Counted from the stretch's first letter, positions 28,801 through 37,448 are shown. The stretch: DNA of 38,716 nt from Thiotrichaceae bacterium (GCA_023144895.1 JAGLEV010000019.1:1-38716), one strand, 5' to 3'. Made by a program: numbers and translations. Notes: a model not told the origin generated them from the sequence alone.

Positions 28801-29219
28801 ATAAGCAAACAAACCTCATCTGGAAACGTTGTGTTGAAGGGTATCGTTTTGATGATAATGATACGGCAACAAACTTTAATGATGATCACTGTGTTGCTGA
28901 AAATACCAGTGCTTTTAATTATGCCGAGGCTTTGGGTTTAACAGGTAGTACTTATGCCAGCCAAAATACATGGCGAGTTCCTAATATTACTGAGTTGATG
29001 AGCGTCGTTAATGTTAAGGATATTTATCCAGCCGTTGATTCACGTGTCTTCCCTGATTTACCAGGAACTAGCTATAGTAGTTCAGCTAATATCCATTGGA
29101 CATCATCCATACATACTGGTAATCATCACAGTGGATGGGCGGTAAACTTCTGGAATGGTGGCGATAGAGTGAAAGGAATGGAGACAACGTATTCTGTACG
29201 TTTAGTGCGAAACCCTTAA
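25875..29219 (+). CDS. Exported three-module protein with two DUF1566/Lcl-type C-terminal domains
   Basis: 1114 residues. A signal peptide (cleavage after TTYA, residue 26) is followed by three related modules of about 215 residues (about 27-240, 252-460, 476-688). Each carries a GE-x-RVIxVGVEIES-like strand, then YAGI-x-MxPVP, a LFYLE-x-SELP segment and a terminal WQTxQMNRxALSVxIL. Gly-rich linkers (TGGGTGGGNTG, GNGGGGGTGTE) separate them. Then come two DUF1566-type domains (about 693-953 and 962-1114) with ISNWRLPDREEMRSIAD, TWRVPNITELMSVV and repeated VRLV ends. DUF1566 is the Lcl C-terminal fold, known in surface adhesins. I infer a surface or secreted binding protein. The modules are not a family I can name. 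No sorting signal is visible. Confidence 0.75.
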   Translation: MSHIVKSFILKLLILLFIATTPTTYAEITVKEVVQGNGAEGTFQLSHELQAGDDRVIMVGVSLEDVNAIGQVTNIQYGGVAMTVVPNSQSSKQTGSYSIATAWYVLLDAALPAIGDQNLSIQHDANDLTVVVMQLEGVDQAQTFQVANHGAANTGSLTTSIMTNTTNNLLIDILGGGHPQSRATFSSTGQSLQQWTANATSSQSIGILRLLPTVGNHSVTYQTAGINRMAHSMLAIAATDSTGGGTGGGNTGMLGISSSASSQLATLTYPHTLGAGEKRVVIVGVEIESAGQAQHASVVQYAGITMHPVPLSYAPITSSSYALSTELFYLEQSELPIAGNHTVSIQHNGLEVTSTTTEVNNVVVDGIYNGLTKTTVSSGSLHLDVNVATEEGLMLSFIAGGKPSPIIQSTSSQNLIANTFANSSHSVMTSREISTIGNYAESWQTSQMNRAALSVVILSAIEGDGNGGGGGTGTEAEVTLGDANGAGGQGGDLSYQHNLSIGENRVIVVGVEIESGSDAGRANNVEYAGIAMNPVPDTYVSAISGSYSISTELFYLEESELPTEGSNTISLQHNGIEATSTAVQLIGIAVGGNYTSLTTTGIAPQSVSLNTDVTMEQGMIISFVGGGNPSPRMQAGVNQNIVTEAMASSSHSLMSSQAITAIGSYTESWQTPQMNRVALSVMILPALSSGSNTTTLVTRDLNDTGIDTCVDDITNANLIDCAQTLLLHQDGAVGRDVDNNDSNDGHVGFAFTKLDATGADLPVIAADWSCIRDNVSGLIWEKKSVAGLHTANDQYAYYNPSRFYPGYEQPEDGIEGFAAGDFLMEELNNNVCDGYDSADSSTFCNTTAYTQRVNDEAYCGISNWRLPDREEMRSIADLFTMSYGVVNIDTNFFPNTIGSTKIWQTSQPPYGKGPGYATSDTALEYPDKSWMVYFDDPEIDHAMTQREVRYVRLVSGNPVDTEATARFVINGSTVKDKQTNLIWKRCVEGYRFDDNDTATNFNDDHCVAENTSAFNYAEALGLTGSTYASQNTWRVPNITELMSVVNVKDIYPAVDSRVFPDLPGTSYSSSANIHWTSSIHTGNHHSGWAVNFWNGGDRVKGMETTYSVRLVRNP
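25953..27940 (+). repeat. Three tandem coding modules of about 640 bases
   Basis: Modules at roughly 25953-26595, 26628-27255 and 27300-27940 encode homologous protein segments. Modules 2 and 3 are closest at the protein level (shared STELFYLE-x-SELP, IQHNGLEVTST compared with LQHNGIEATST, SSHSVMTS compared with SSHSLMSS), while module 1 is more diverged. DNA identity is patchy, so the duplications are not recent. Confidence 0.7.
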
Positions 29220-29224
29220 AAACT

Positions 29225-29271
29225 AGGAAGTGGTGATTTGCTTATGATTATGAGCTAAACCATCACTTCCT
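29225..29271. terminator. Bidirectional terminator between the DUF1566 gene and the Spy-like gene
   Basis: AGGAAGTGGTGATTT pairs with AAACCATCACTTCCT (one G-T pair and one mismatch), and the inner GCTTAT/ATGAGC continues the stem to a four-base loop. It fills the 60-base gap between convergent stops. Confidence 0.7.
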
Positions 29272-29279
29272 ATAAAATC

Positions 29280-29807
29280 TTACTGAGTGATCGGTGGCAG
29301 TGCTTTTGTCTCTTTTTCACTTTCTTTTGTTGTTTCAGCAAGTAATTCCTTGCGTAAAACCAGTTGTGCTGGTGTTAATAGTGAAGTAATTAAATAACGC
29401 ATTTCACCCTTTTCAATAATCATGTGTCGCATTAGATTTGCTTTCTTTCCCGCAATTTCAAATACCTTAGCCTTATAATTTGAGGCTTGAGGATCTAGTT
29501 GGAAAAATGTTTTTTGTAAAGACATCATTTCTGTACGAATAGACTTCATGACCTTCATTTTATGCTCTTTTAATGAAGAGATCTTTTGCTTCTGGTCATC
29601 CGTTAAGGCTAGCTTCTTAGCCATTGTCTTAAAGTCTTTATGACTATTCTTATGATGCTTACAGAATTCCTTATGTCCTTTATCTTTAGGAGTAGCAGAT
29701 GCTTCAGACTTTGCTGCTTCTGCGTTTGCAGCTACTGGATTTGCTGTTGCTACTGTGCAGGCAGTGATAAGAGCCAGTGATGCAAGCGTGTACTTGATGA
29801 TTTTCAT
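29280..29807 (-). CDS. Spy/CpxP family (LTxxQ motif) periplasmic protein
   Basis: 175 residues. The N-terminal export signal (about 1-22) contains ITAC, which could serve as a lipobox at Cys17, so the protein may be either a lipoprotein or a soluble periplasmic protein cut after TATA. The mature chain has a His/Lys-rich stretch (GHKEFCKHHKNSHKDF) followed by helical repeats with the LTDDQ and LTPAQ motifs of Spy/CpxP, which act as periplasmic chaperones and metal or envelope-stress sensors. The His-rich segment could bind metal. No CpxR box was recognised upstream. Confidence 0.8.
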   Translation of the reverse strand: MKIIKYTLASLALITACTVATANPVAANAEAAKSEASATPKDKGHKEFCKHHKNSHKDFKTMAKKLALTDDQKQKISSLKEHKMKVMKSIRTEMMSLQKTFFQLDPQASNYKAKVFEIAGKKANLMRHMIIEKGEMRYLITSLLTPAQLVLRKELLAETTKESEKETKALPPITQ

Positions 29808-30108
29808 TATTTAAATATCCTTTTAAAAAAATTATTGGTAGAGCTGGAATTAAAAGACATCCTAAGCTATATCCGATTTTCAGTTCAAATCAAATGAGAT
29901 CAGAGGTGTATCACTATTCTACACACCCATAATACTTAGGGTTACAATAATCTGAGCGGGCTTGAGTTGGGCTAAAAAGACTTCGTCGATTAGGGCTATT
30001 TATTTCCATTCCATGGTTATTGTGTCCTATCTATGAGCAGTACATAAACAACATGTGTCGTTGTTTTAAACAGTTTAGTCTAATAGATATTATTAAGAAA
30101 GCTCAGTT
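29808..30108. other. Intergenic region between Spy-like and unknown exported gene
   Basis: 301 bases, both neighbours on the minus strand. A small hairpin AAACAAC-atgtgtc-GTTGTTT lies at 30046-30066, 42 bases after the stop of the upstream gene, and may help end its transcript. Otherwise nothing clear is seen. Confidence 0.4.
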
Positions 30109-30906
30109 TTAAAGTTTAGGTGCTTGAGGAACATACATAGGATAAGGGCTACCATCATCCATTAGAACAGGAGAGCTGTCACTTTGTGAGCTTTTCAGTA
30201 CAAAGATTTTTCTTGGTTGGCTGTATTGGTAACTCGATTGAACCCAGCTAGAACCCGCATTGTGCTCAAAATAATTAATATTAATATCAATCTGATTAGC
30301 CTTGTGACTAATAGTGAACTCTCCACCCATCGTTGAATCACCTAAGGCATTAAATGAGAGGTTGCTGAGTTTACGTTGGTAGCCTTGTGTACTACTAATA
30401 CAGCTTAAAAGACGTACCCTATCCTTACTATTACGCTCAATAAAAAGATAGTCTTTTAATTGATCATGATTAAAATCATAGCTAATCAGCCCATGAGTTA
30501 CAGGGTATTTAACCTGTGTTTCATAGCGAAAAGAATGATAAATAGAACGTACAGGACGATACTTTCCTAAAGGGTCTCGACAACTTGATGGAATTTGTAC
30601 TTTGTTATCAGGGTTAAGTGATGAACTGATGTGAACTTTACATTCTTTCAGTAATTTATCACGTGCTTTAGTCTCTGAGGCACTAATTTTATAACGTACC
30701 GTTTCACACCAATGTTGGTGCCCTGCTTTATTGTTGCTCCAGCGTAGTCCGTGATAATCACAACTTAATTTAATATTTTCAGTATGTTGTTTACTTGCAG
30801 TGCGTGCATAAGTTTCACAATCTATGGTACGGTTAGCACTGGCACTGGATGAGAATATGACGGTACTGACGAGTACGAGATAGGGAGTAGTGTGTAATTT
30901 ATACAT
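30109..30906 (-). CDS. Exported protein of unknown function with a VCBS/EF-hand-like loop
   Basis: 265 residues that I do not recognise. A signal peptide ends near SSSASA-N (residue 25). The mature N-terminal part (about 26-120) has five cysteines in the pattern of a small disulfide-bonded domain (CETYARTA, LSCDYHGLRW, HWCETVRYK, LKECKVH, SSCRDPLG). The second half contains ISYDFNHDQLKDYLFIE, resembling the Asp-rich calcium loop of FG-GAP/VCBS repeats, then beta-rich sequence and a Pro-rich end. It is probably periplasmic or surface exposed. It lies between two other exported-protein genes on the same strand but with long gaps, so an operon is not evident. Confidence 0.7.
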   Translation of the reverse strand: MYKLHTTPYLVLVSTVIFSSSASANRTIDCETYARTASKQHTENIKLSCDYHGLRWSNNKAGHQHWCETVRYKISASETKARDKLLKECKVHISSSLNPDNKVQIPSSCRDPLGKYRPVRSIYHSFRYETQVKYPVTHGLISYDFNHDQLKDYLFIERNSKDRVRLLSCISSTQGYQRKLSNLSFNALGDSTMGGEFTISHKANQIDININYFEHNAGSSWVQSSYQYSQPRKIFVLKSSQSDSSPVLMDDGSPYPMYVPQAPKL

Positions 30907-30978
30907 AATGACATCTCATAATGATAGTTACGTTTTATTTAATGATACAGAGGGTTAGGTCAGTAAGCATTCACTCAG

Positions 30979-31014
30979 TTCAATACTGGTTTTGAATACA
31001 AAATCAGTATTGAA
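30979..31014. terminator. Strong hairpin after the Sel1-repeat gene
   Basis: TTCAATACTG pairs perfectly with CAGTATTGAA, and the inner TTTTG/CAAAA continues the stem around a four-base loop, giving about 16 pairs. It begins ten bases after the Sel1 gene stop on the minus strand. There is no clear T run, so it could also be an RNA-stability element. Confidence 0.6.
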
Positions 31015-31024
31015 TGGAGCTTAT

Positions 31025-32389
31025 TTACTTCATTTGTTGTAATACTTGCTTAGCACCTTTATGCCCACCTTTTGCTGCTTTTTGTAACCAGCTTCGACCT
31101 GCACCAGGATTAGGTCGTACACCTTTCCATCCAGTCACATACATTGCACCCACACTATATTTTGCTTGAAGAATGCCTTTAGCTGCTGCTTTCTTGTACC
31201 AAGCCATGGCTTGATTTGGGTCTTTAGGGAAACCCACACCATCATGATACATATCAGCAATCATCAACATAGCCGCAGGTAAACCTTTAGCTGCGGCTTT
31301 CTTATACCAAACACCTGCTCTAGCAGGGTTCTTTGCAGTACCGACACCTTGTAGATTCATATCACCTAGCATCGCCATGGCTAATGGAGCCCCTTTTTGT
31401 GCGACTTTAGTAAAATAATTAAAGGCAAACTTAGGGTTTTTCCGTGTTCCTAGTCCTTCAAGGTTCATTAGCGCCTCTAAATACTTGGCCTTTGGAATTC
31501 CTTTGTCTGCGGCTATTTTAATATGACGATAGCCTAGAACAGGGTTTTTCTTTGTGCCTAATCCATTGGCATACATCACACCTAATAGATAATCAACCTG
31601 TGGTATCTTGGCATTTTTTGCCTTGGTCGCATAACGGAAAGCTTTAGGATGATTGGGCTTAACACCCTTAGTTCCGTCAAGATAAAGGTTGGCTAGCATG
31701 ACCTGTACATCTAACATACCTTGGTTAGCTGCTTGCTCATACCATTGTACTGCCTGATGAATATTTTTTTGTACACCAATACCTTGCTCATACATAATAC
31801 CTAAGTCACGTTTCGCATCGGGTATTTTAGGAGCAGCCTTCTTAAATAACTGTATAGCTAATCGTGGATTCTTCCGAGTACCCAAACCTTTAGCAAGCAT
31901 TACAGCCTGAAAATATTGTGCACCAGCATGATTTTTATCAGCCGCTTTTTTTGTCCATGTATAGGCTTGCTGGGGATTTTTAGCAACACCTTGACCATTA
32001 AGATAAAGCTGACCAAGAATGTATGCACCCGCAGAGTCGCCTGCTTTCGCATAGGCTGATGCCATTTTAAAAACAGTATTAAAATCTTTGCGTGCATAAG
32101 CTGCCTGTAATATTTTATTAGGATCACCCCCTGTTTGAGGTCGTCCCTGTGTACGGGCAGGAGCTCGTTTACTTTGTTGGGGTGCACGTCGACTACCTGC
32201 AGAAGCGCCTGGAGCACCATTTCCATGGCGGTGACCAACACCTTGAGCAGGAAGGTTATGAGTATGTGGTCGTCCAGCATGAGTATGTGGTTGAGCATAG
32301 CTGGTAGCACTAGTGAGCAATAACACACCTGTTAATAACACAGGAGATAGGTATTTTGTAGTGATTGAATAGGCTTTATATTTATACAT
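31025..32389 (-). CDS. Exported Sel1-like repeat protein with His-rich N-terminus
   Basis: 454 residues. The signal peptide ends at SYA (residue 32). The mature start is rich in His pairs (His35, 37, 42, 44, 53, 55 in PHTHAGRPHTHN and GHRHGNG), followed by a basic Ser/Arg/Gln linker to about residue 90. Nine Sel1-type repeats of about 36 residues then run to near 442, each of the form A-x-LG-x-MY-x-G-G-x-KN-x-A-WYKKAA-KG. Sel1 proteins are alpha/alpha solenoids used as scaffolds. The His cluster may bind zinc, copper or nickel; this is inferred from composition only. It is divergent from trpF. Confidence 0.85.
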   Translation of the reverse strand: MYKYKAYSITTKYLSPVLLTGVLLLTSATSYAQPHTHAGRPHTHNLPAQGVGHRHGNGAPGASAGSRRAPQQSKRAPARTQGRPQTGGDPNKILQAAYARKDFNTVFKMASAYAKAGDSAGAYILGQLYLNGQGVAKNPQQAYTWTKKAADKNHAGAQYFQAVMLAKGLGTRKNPRLAIQLFKKAAPKIPDAKRDLGIMYEQGIGVQKNIHQAVQWYEQAANQGMLDVQVMLANLYLDGTKGVKPNHPKAFRYATKAKNAKIPQVDYLLGVMYANGLGTKKNPVLGYRHIKIAADKGIPKAKYLEALMNLEGLGTRKNPKFAFNYFTKVAQKGAPLAMAMLGDMNLQGVGTAKNPARAGVWYKKAAAKGLPAAMLMIADMYHDGVGFPKDPNQAMAWYKKAAAKGILQAKYSVGAMYVTGWKGVRPNPGAGRSWLQKAAKGGHKGAKQVLQQMK

Positions 32390-32473
32390 AGTGAATTTAT
32401 TAATAATCTAAGTGGTAAAGTTAGTGGAAAATTTGTATTGCTTTACTTTGTTCAAAATCCTTACAGAATGGTT

Positions 32474-32518
32474 CGATTAAGGTATTATATATCCCCTTAT
32501 TTTGATAATACCGATTAA
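32474..32518. promoter_or_regulatory. Operator-like element upstream of trpF
   Basis: A perfect inverted repeat GGTATTAT (32481-32488) / ATAATACC (32505-32512) is flanked by direct copies of CGATTAA (32474-32480 and 32512-32518). It lies about 40-80 bases before the trpF ATG, where a promoter, operator or leader hairpin would be. It does not resemble the E. coli TrpR operator. No Trp-codon leader peptide is present. Confidence 0.4.
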
Positions 32519-32556
32519 ATTGTGCTATTTGCAATAATAGCTGAGGGGACTTTTAA

Positions 32557-33189
32557 ATGACACGAGTAAAAGTATGTGGGATAACGTCAATTAATGATGC
32601 TTTATTAGCAACTAAAGCAGGTGCTGATGCTATTGGACTGGTTTTTTATCACAAAAGTTCCCGATATGTAACGATTGAGCAAGCAGCAGAGATTGTAGCG
32701 GCATTACCTCCTTTTGTAAGCACAGTAGCATTATTTCTTAATCCAAGTGAAGATTATGTTTATGAAGTGATTGAAGAAGTTAATTGTGACCTATTACAAT
32801 TTCATGGTGAAGAGCCTGCCGCATTTTGTGAAAATTTTAATCATGCCTATATCAAAGCGTTAGCAATGGGAGGAGGGCTGACTAGCACGATAGCAGAGAC
32901 AATTACTGATCATACTCAATCAAGAGGCTGGTTACTTGATAGTCATCATGTTGGTGGCATGGGTGGCTCTGGAGAGGCATTTGATTGGCAAACAACCCCA
33001 ACAACATTACAGCGTCCTTTGATTTTAGCGGGTGGTTTAACGCCCAATAATGTGGCAGAAGCGATAACAGCAACAGAAGTTTATGGAGTTGATGTCAGTA
33101 GCGGGGTAGAATCAGCACCAGGTATTAAAGATGCCGAGAAAATTAAACACTTCATACAAGAGGTAAGACGTGTCGACTGTAAACAATAA
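32557..33189 (+). CDS. trpF: Phosphoribosylanthranilate isomerase
   Basis: Third-to-last enzyme of tryptophan synthesis, an Amadori rearrangement of PRA to CdRP. The 210-residue TIM barrel starts with VKVCGI, where Cys7 is the catalytic base, and [18 protein letters not shown] follows. The catalytic Asp is in [21 protein letters not shown], and [14 protein letters not shown] and VDVSSGVES form the phosphate site. A strong Shine-Dalgarno (GAGGGGA) lies eight bases upstream. The 3' end overlaps the trpB start by 20 bases. Confidence 0.97.
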   Translation: MTRVKVCGITSINDALLATKAGADAIGLVFYHKSSRYVTIEQAAEIVAALPPFVSTVALFLNPSEDYVYEVIEEVNCDLLQFHGEEPAAFCENFNHAYIKALAMGGGLTSTIAETITDHTQSRGWLLDSHHVGGMGGSGEAFDWQTTPTTLQRPLILAGGLTPNNVAEAITATEVYGVDVSSGVESAPGIKDAEKIKHFIQEVRRVDCKQ

Positions 33190-34399
33190 TTTTGATGCAA
33201 TAAATTGGGCAGAATTCCCTGATCAAGCAGGACATTTTGGTATTCATGGCGGTTGTTTTGCTGCAGAAACCTTAATGGAAGCAATAGATGCCCTGCGTGA
33301 AGCCTACTTTAGCTTAAAGGATAGTGAAGCTTTTCAAGCAGAATTTGATGATGATCTACGCCACTATGTTGGTCGTCCTAGCCCTTTATATCATGCGAAG
33401 CGCTGGAGTAAAGAGATTGGTGGGGCACAAATATTTTTAAAGCGTGAAGATTTAAATCACACTGGTGCTCATAAGATTAACAATACTATCGGACAGGCTC
33501 TGCTTGCCAAGCATATGGGTAAAACTCGTATTATTGCTGAGACTGGTGCGGGTCAACACGGTGTTGCCTCTGCAACAATTGCTGCTCGCTTAGGATTGAA
33601 ATGTGTTGTCTATATGGGCGAGGTCGATATTGCTCGACAAGCGCCTAATGTCTACCGAATGAAATTATTAGGTGCTGAAGTGGTACCCGTTACTTCGGGA
33701 TCAAAGACGCTAAAAGATGCTTTAAATGAGGCGATGCGTGACTGGGTAACGAATGTTGATGATACCTTTTACATTATTGGGACGGTAGCAGGCCCTCATC
33801 CTTACCCACAAATGGTAAGAGACTTCCAATGTGTGATTGGTCGTGAAGCACATGAACAAATCCAACAACAAACGGGACGTTTACCCGATGCTCTTGTTGC
33901 CTGTGTTGGTGGGGGATCGAATGCGATTGGTTTATTTCATCCCTTCCTTGCGGATAGTGACGTGAAGATTTTTGGTGTTGAAGCTGCAGGTGATGGTTTG
34001 AATACTGACCGACATGCTGCCCCCTTATGTAAAGGTAAGCCAGGTGTATTACATGGTAATCGTACTTATTTAATGGACGATGAGCATGGTCAAATTATGG
34101 AAACTCACTCTGTCTCGGCGGGACTAGATTATCCGGGTGTAGGACCTGAGCATTCATGGCTAAAAGATATTGGTCGAGCTAACTATGTGGCTGTTACCGA
34201 TGATGAAGCCTTGGAGGCTTTCCATGCGTTAACTCGTATTGAAGGTATTATTCCCGCGTTGGAAAGTAGTCATGCCTTAGCGTATGGAATGAAACTAGCA
34301 GCAACAATGCGTCCAGATCAACAAATTATTATTAATCTTTCAGGGCGTGGTGATAAAGATATTAATACGATTGCTGCTATTGAGGGAATTGAGTTATGA
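33170..34399 (+). CDS. trpB: Tryptophan synthase beta chain
   Basis: PLP enzyme joining indole and serine to make tryptophan. Lys102 in [14 protein letters not shown] is the PLP lysine, [11 protein letters not shown] and [10 protein letters not shown] bind the substrate and cofactor, and 409 residues match the TrpB1 class. The start is GTG at 33170, inside trpF, preceded by AGAGGT; this yields [17 protein letters not shown], a normal TrpB N-terminus. It overlaps trpA by four bases, so trpF-trpB-trpA are tightly coupled. Confidence 0.97.
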   Translation: MSTVNNNFDAINWAEFPDQAGHFGIHGGCFAAETLMEAIDALREAYFSLKDSEAFQAEFDDDLRHYVGRPSPLYHAKRWSKEIGGAQIFLKREDLNHTGAHKINNTIGQALLAKHMGKTRIIAETGAGQHGVASATIAARLGLKCVVYMGEVDIARQAPNVYRMKLLGAEVVPVTSGSKTLKDALNEAMRDWVTNVDDTFYIIGTVAGPHPYPQMVRDFQCVIGREAHEQIQQQTGRLPDALVACVGGGSNAIGLFHPFLADSDVKIFGVEAAGDGLNTDRHAAPLCKGKPGVLHGNRTYLMDDEHGQIMETHSVSAGLDYPGVGPEHSWLKDIGRANYVAVTDDEALEAFHALTRIEGIIPALESSHALAYGMKLAATMRPDQQIIINLSGRGDKDINTIAAIEGIEL

Positions 34400-35199
34400 G
34401 TCGATTAGCAGGATGCTTTCAAAGCTTAAAGGCTAAAAATAAAACGGCATTAATTCCTTATATTGCAGCAGGTGACCCTAACCGATCGTTAACTGTGCCC
34501 TTGATGCACGATATGGTAGAGCAGGGTGCTGATATTATTGAGCTGGGAGTGCCTTTTTCTGATCCTAGTGCAGATGGTCCAACCATTCAGTTAAGTATGG
34601 AGCGTGCTTTAGAGAATAAGACCTCATTGAACACAGTGTTAAGCATGGTGGCAAGCTTTCGTGAAAAAGATCAGCAAACCCCGATTGTATTAATGGGTTA
34701 CCTTAACCCCTTGGAAAGAATGGGGTATAGTCAATTTGCTAAAAAAGCCTCTATTGCAGGTGTTGATGGTGTTTTAACCGTTGATTTACCACCAGAGGAA
34801 GCAGGAGAATTCTGCCCCATACTGAAAGCAGAAGGATTGGATGCTATCTTTCTTGTTGCACCGACTACGATTGCTGAGCGTATCGCTAAGATTGCTGTAT
34901 TAGCCAGTGGCTTTATGTATTACGTTTCACTCAAAGGGGTGACGGGATCAAATACTCTCAATATTAAAGAGGTTAGTGCTAAACTAGAACAAATTCGTAG
35001 TATGACTGATATACCTTTAGCCGTTGGTTTTGGTATTAAAGATGCGGCTTCAGCTGCTGCTGTAGGAAAGGTGGCAGAAGGGGTGGTTGTTGGTAGTGTA
35101 CTGGTAAAGAAGATTGAAGAAAATACAGCTGATGCAGAGAAAATTACTCATGAAATAGGAGTTGTTTTATCAGCGATGAGAAAGGAGATGGATAAATAA
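34396..35199 (+). CDS. trpA: Tryptophan synthase alpha chain
   Basis: Cleaves indole-3-glycerol phosphate to indole, which is channelled to TrpB. The catalytic residues Glu49 (in [12 protein letters not shown]) and Asp60 (in SADGPTIQ) are at the Salmonella positions. [15 protein letters not shown] and [11 protein letters not shown] are further family blocks, and 267 residues match (268 in E. coli). ATGA overlaps the trpB stop, and the trpA stop shares its last A with the accD start. Confidence 0.97.
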   Translation: MSRLAGCFQSLKAKNKTALIPYIAAGDPNRSLTVPLMHDMVEQGADIIELGVPFSDPSADGPTIQLSMERALENKTSLNTVLSMVASFREKDQQTPIVLMGYLNPLERMGYSQFAKKASIAGVDGVLTVDLPPEEAGEFCPILKAEGLDAIFLVAPTTIAERIAKIAVLASGFMYYVSLKGVTGSNTLNIKEVSAKLEQIRSMTDIPLAVGFGIKDAASAAAVGKVAEGVVVGSVLVKKIEENTADAEKITHEIGVVLSAMRKEMDK

Positions 35200-36158
35200 T
35201 GAAAGAAGATGTTATTAGCTGGTTTGAAAAACTATTACCCTCACGTATTCGTACAGATGAAACTAATAGTAAAAAAACATCAGTTCCTGAAGGCTTATGG
35301 AGCCAGTGCCCATCGTGTAGTGCCATGCTTTATAATATGGATGTGGAGCGTAATGCCTATGTCTGTCCTAAATGCGATCATCACATGCGCCTAGGCGGAC
35401 GAAAGCGTTTAGAGGTTTTCTTAGATAAAGAGGAAATGGAAGAAATTGGTGCAAATATTACACCCTTAGATATCCTCAAGTTTAAAGATGGTAAAAAATA
35501 TAAAGATCGTATTACCCTATCTCAGAAAAAAACGAATGAAAAAGATGCTCTAATTGTTATGAAAGGCACTTTGCATGGTAATCCAATTGTCGTGGCAGCT
35601 TTTGATTTTCGCTTTATGGGTGGCTCGATGGGTTCGGTAGTGGGTGAGCGCTTTGTGCGTGGTGTGGATCGTGCCATTCAAGAAAATTGTCCCTTTGTTG
35701 TTTTTTCTGCCAGTGGGGGCGCGCGAATGCAGGAGGCTTTATTCTCTTTAATGCAAATGGCTAAAACGAGTGCTGCATTAACTCGCTTGTCCGATGCAGA
35801 ACAGCCTTATATTTCAATATTAACTGATCCTACGATGGGTGGTGTCTCTGCAAGTTTTGCTATGTTAGGGGATATTAATATTGCTGAGCCAAAAGCATTA
35901 ATTGGTTTTGCAGGCCCTAGAGTGATTGAGCAGACTGTTCGTGAAACATTGCCTGAAGGTTTTCAGCGTAGTGAGTTTTTACTAGAAAAAGGTGCTATTG
36001 ATAAAATCATTCGTAGAAATGAACTTCGAACAGAGATTTCCGACCTATTAGCAATACTAAAACATCGCCCTCGCCCTCTTTATGAGGAAGAAGTGGTTGA
36101 AGCAACGGAAAGAGAAGCACCTTCAGAGGTGTTACCTGAAAATGACACCACATCATAG
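35199..36158 (+). CDS. accD: Acetyl-CoA carboxylase carboxyltransferase subunit beta
   Basis: Zinc-bearing half of the carboxyltransferase that moves CO2 from biotin to acetyl-CoA, committing carbon to fatty acids. The zinc ribbon has Cys37, Cys40, Cys56 and Cys59 (CPSC and CPKC). [20 protein letters not shown] and [18 protein letters not shown] are the oxyanion and CoA-binding regions, and 319 residues are normal (E. coli 304). The C-terminal 20 residues are acidic and variable. It is coupled to trpA by a TAATG overlap, an arrangement also known in other proteobacteria. Confidence 0.97.
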   Translation: MKEDVISWFEKLLPSRIRTDETNSKKTSVPEGLWSQCPSCSAMLYNMDVERNAYVCPKCDHHMRLGGRKRLEVFLDKEEMEEIGANITPLDILKFKDGKKYKDRITLSQKKTNEKDALIVMKGTLHGNPIVVAAFDFRFMGGSMGSVVGERFVRGVDRAIQENCPFVVFSASGGARMQEALFSLMQMAKTSAALTRLSDAEQPYISILTDPTMGGVSASFAMLGDINIAEPKALIGFAGPRVIEQTVRETLPEGFQRSEFLLEKGAIDKIIRRNELRTEISDLLAILKHRPRPLYEEEVVEATEREAPSEVLPENDTTS

Positions 36159-36182
36159 TTTGATGGTATTAATTATTCAATA

Positions 36183-37448
36183 ATGAAACCTCGCTTTACG
36201 ACCCTAGATGATTGGTTGCATTGGCAAGAGTCACTACATTGGCAGTCAATCGACCTTGGCTTAGACCGAATTCGTGAAGTTGCTGGGCGCTTATCCCTGT
36301 TTGAGTTGCCCTTTCAACTCATTACTGTGGCTGGAACGAATGGTAAAGGTTCAACGATTGCATTGATGGAAGCAATGCTCGCTTCTACAGAATATTCTGT
36401 CGGTATCTATACCAGTCCTCACCTATATCGCTACAATGAGCGTGTTTGTATTGATGAAATAGAGGTCAGCGATGCTATGCTCTGTGATGCCTTCTCTGCC
36501 ATTGATGAAGCACGTCAAAATATCTCTTTGAGCTACTTTGAATTCTCAACATTAGCGGCAGTTTGGCTGTTTCAGCAAAAAAGTGTTGATATTGGAATTC
36601 TTGAGGTGGGTCTTGGTGGTCGGCTGGATGCAGTCAACTGTTGGGATGCAGATATTGCGGTGATAACGAGTATTGGTATTGATCATGTCGATTGGTTGGG
36701 TGATAACCGTGAGAGTATCGCAAGAGAAAAAGCGGGTATTTTTAGAAAGGATAAAATAGCTGTTTCAGGTGACCCCGAGCCCCCCAAGGCGATAGCGTTG
36801 TTGGCAGAAAAAGTAGGTGCTGTTTTATTACAAGTGGGTCGTGATTTTGATTGGCAGTGTGCAGAAGCGAATTGGCAGTTAAAGTGGAATGATCTGTTAT
36901 GGCAAGAGCTTCCTTTTCCTGCTTTAGTCGGTGAGCATCAAGTGAATAATGCTGCAACAGCAATCATCACACTTCAGCATTTACAGAAGGTGATTATTGA
37001 TAAAGTAATGATAGAAAAAGCACTAAAGCGGGTGAGCTTGAGTGCTAGAATGGAGTTTTTACAAACGAAGCCAGACATTATTTTGGATGTGGCTCATAAC
37101 CCTCATGCAGTTGAAAAACTGGCATTGTGGCTAGAGAAAAATCCTATTCAAGGTAAGACCTATGCATTGTTTACCATGTTGGAAGATAAAGATATTGCTA
37201 CTGTTGTTAGTCATATGGCTGTTTATATCGATCATTGGTATGTTGTGGGTTTAGCTGAACCACGTGGTTTAAGTGGGGAAAATTTAGTCAGTCGTATGAC
37301 AGAAAAGAGAGTAAATAAACTCGATTTGAGTCTTTATGAAACAGTAGAAATGGCATGGAATACTTGTAAAACTAAACTTGGGAGTCATGATCGATTCGTT
37401 GTTTTTGGGTCATTTGGGCTTATTTCACAATTTAAAGTGATTTTTTAG
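36183..37448 (+). CDS. folC: Dihydrofolate synthase / folylpolyglutamate synthase
   Basis: Adds glutamate to dihydropteroate and then to folates. The P-loop GTNGKGST is at 51-58; YTSPHLYRYNERVCID follows, VGLGGRLDAVNCWDADIAVI carries the conserved metal-site region, and DVAHNPHAVEKLA is the C-terminal domain mark. At 421 residues it matches E. coli FolC (422). It begins 24 bases after accD with no good Shine-Dalgarno, which suggests dependence on upstream translation. Confidence 0.96.
   Translation: MKPRFTTLDDWLHWQESLHWQSIDLGLDRIREVAGRLSLFELPFQLITVAGTNGKGSTIALMEAMLASTEYSVGIYTSPHLYRYNERVCIDEIEVSDAMLCDAFSAIDEARQNISLSYFEFSTLAAVWLFQQKSVDIGILEVGLGGRLDAVNCWDADIAVITSIGIDHVDWLGDNRESIAREKAGIFRKDKIAVSGDPEPPKAIALLAEKVGAVLLQVGRDFDWQCAEANWQLKWNDLLWQELPFPALVGEHQVNNAATAIITLQHLQKVIIDKVMIEKALKRVSLSARMEFLQTKPDIILDVAHNPHAVEKLALWLEKNPIQGKTYALFTMLEDKDIATVVSHMAVYIDHWYVVGLAEPRGLSGENLVSRMTEKRVNKLDLSLYETVEMAWNTCKTKLGSHDRFVVFGSFGLISQFKVIF

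Noticed and set aside
32468-32518. 16-codon frame before trpF as a trp attenuator leader
   Set aside because: It contains no Trp codon and lacks a Shine-Dalgarno, so it does not fit an attenuation leader.
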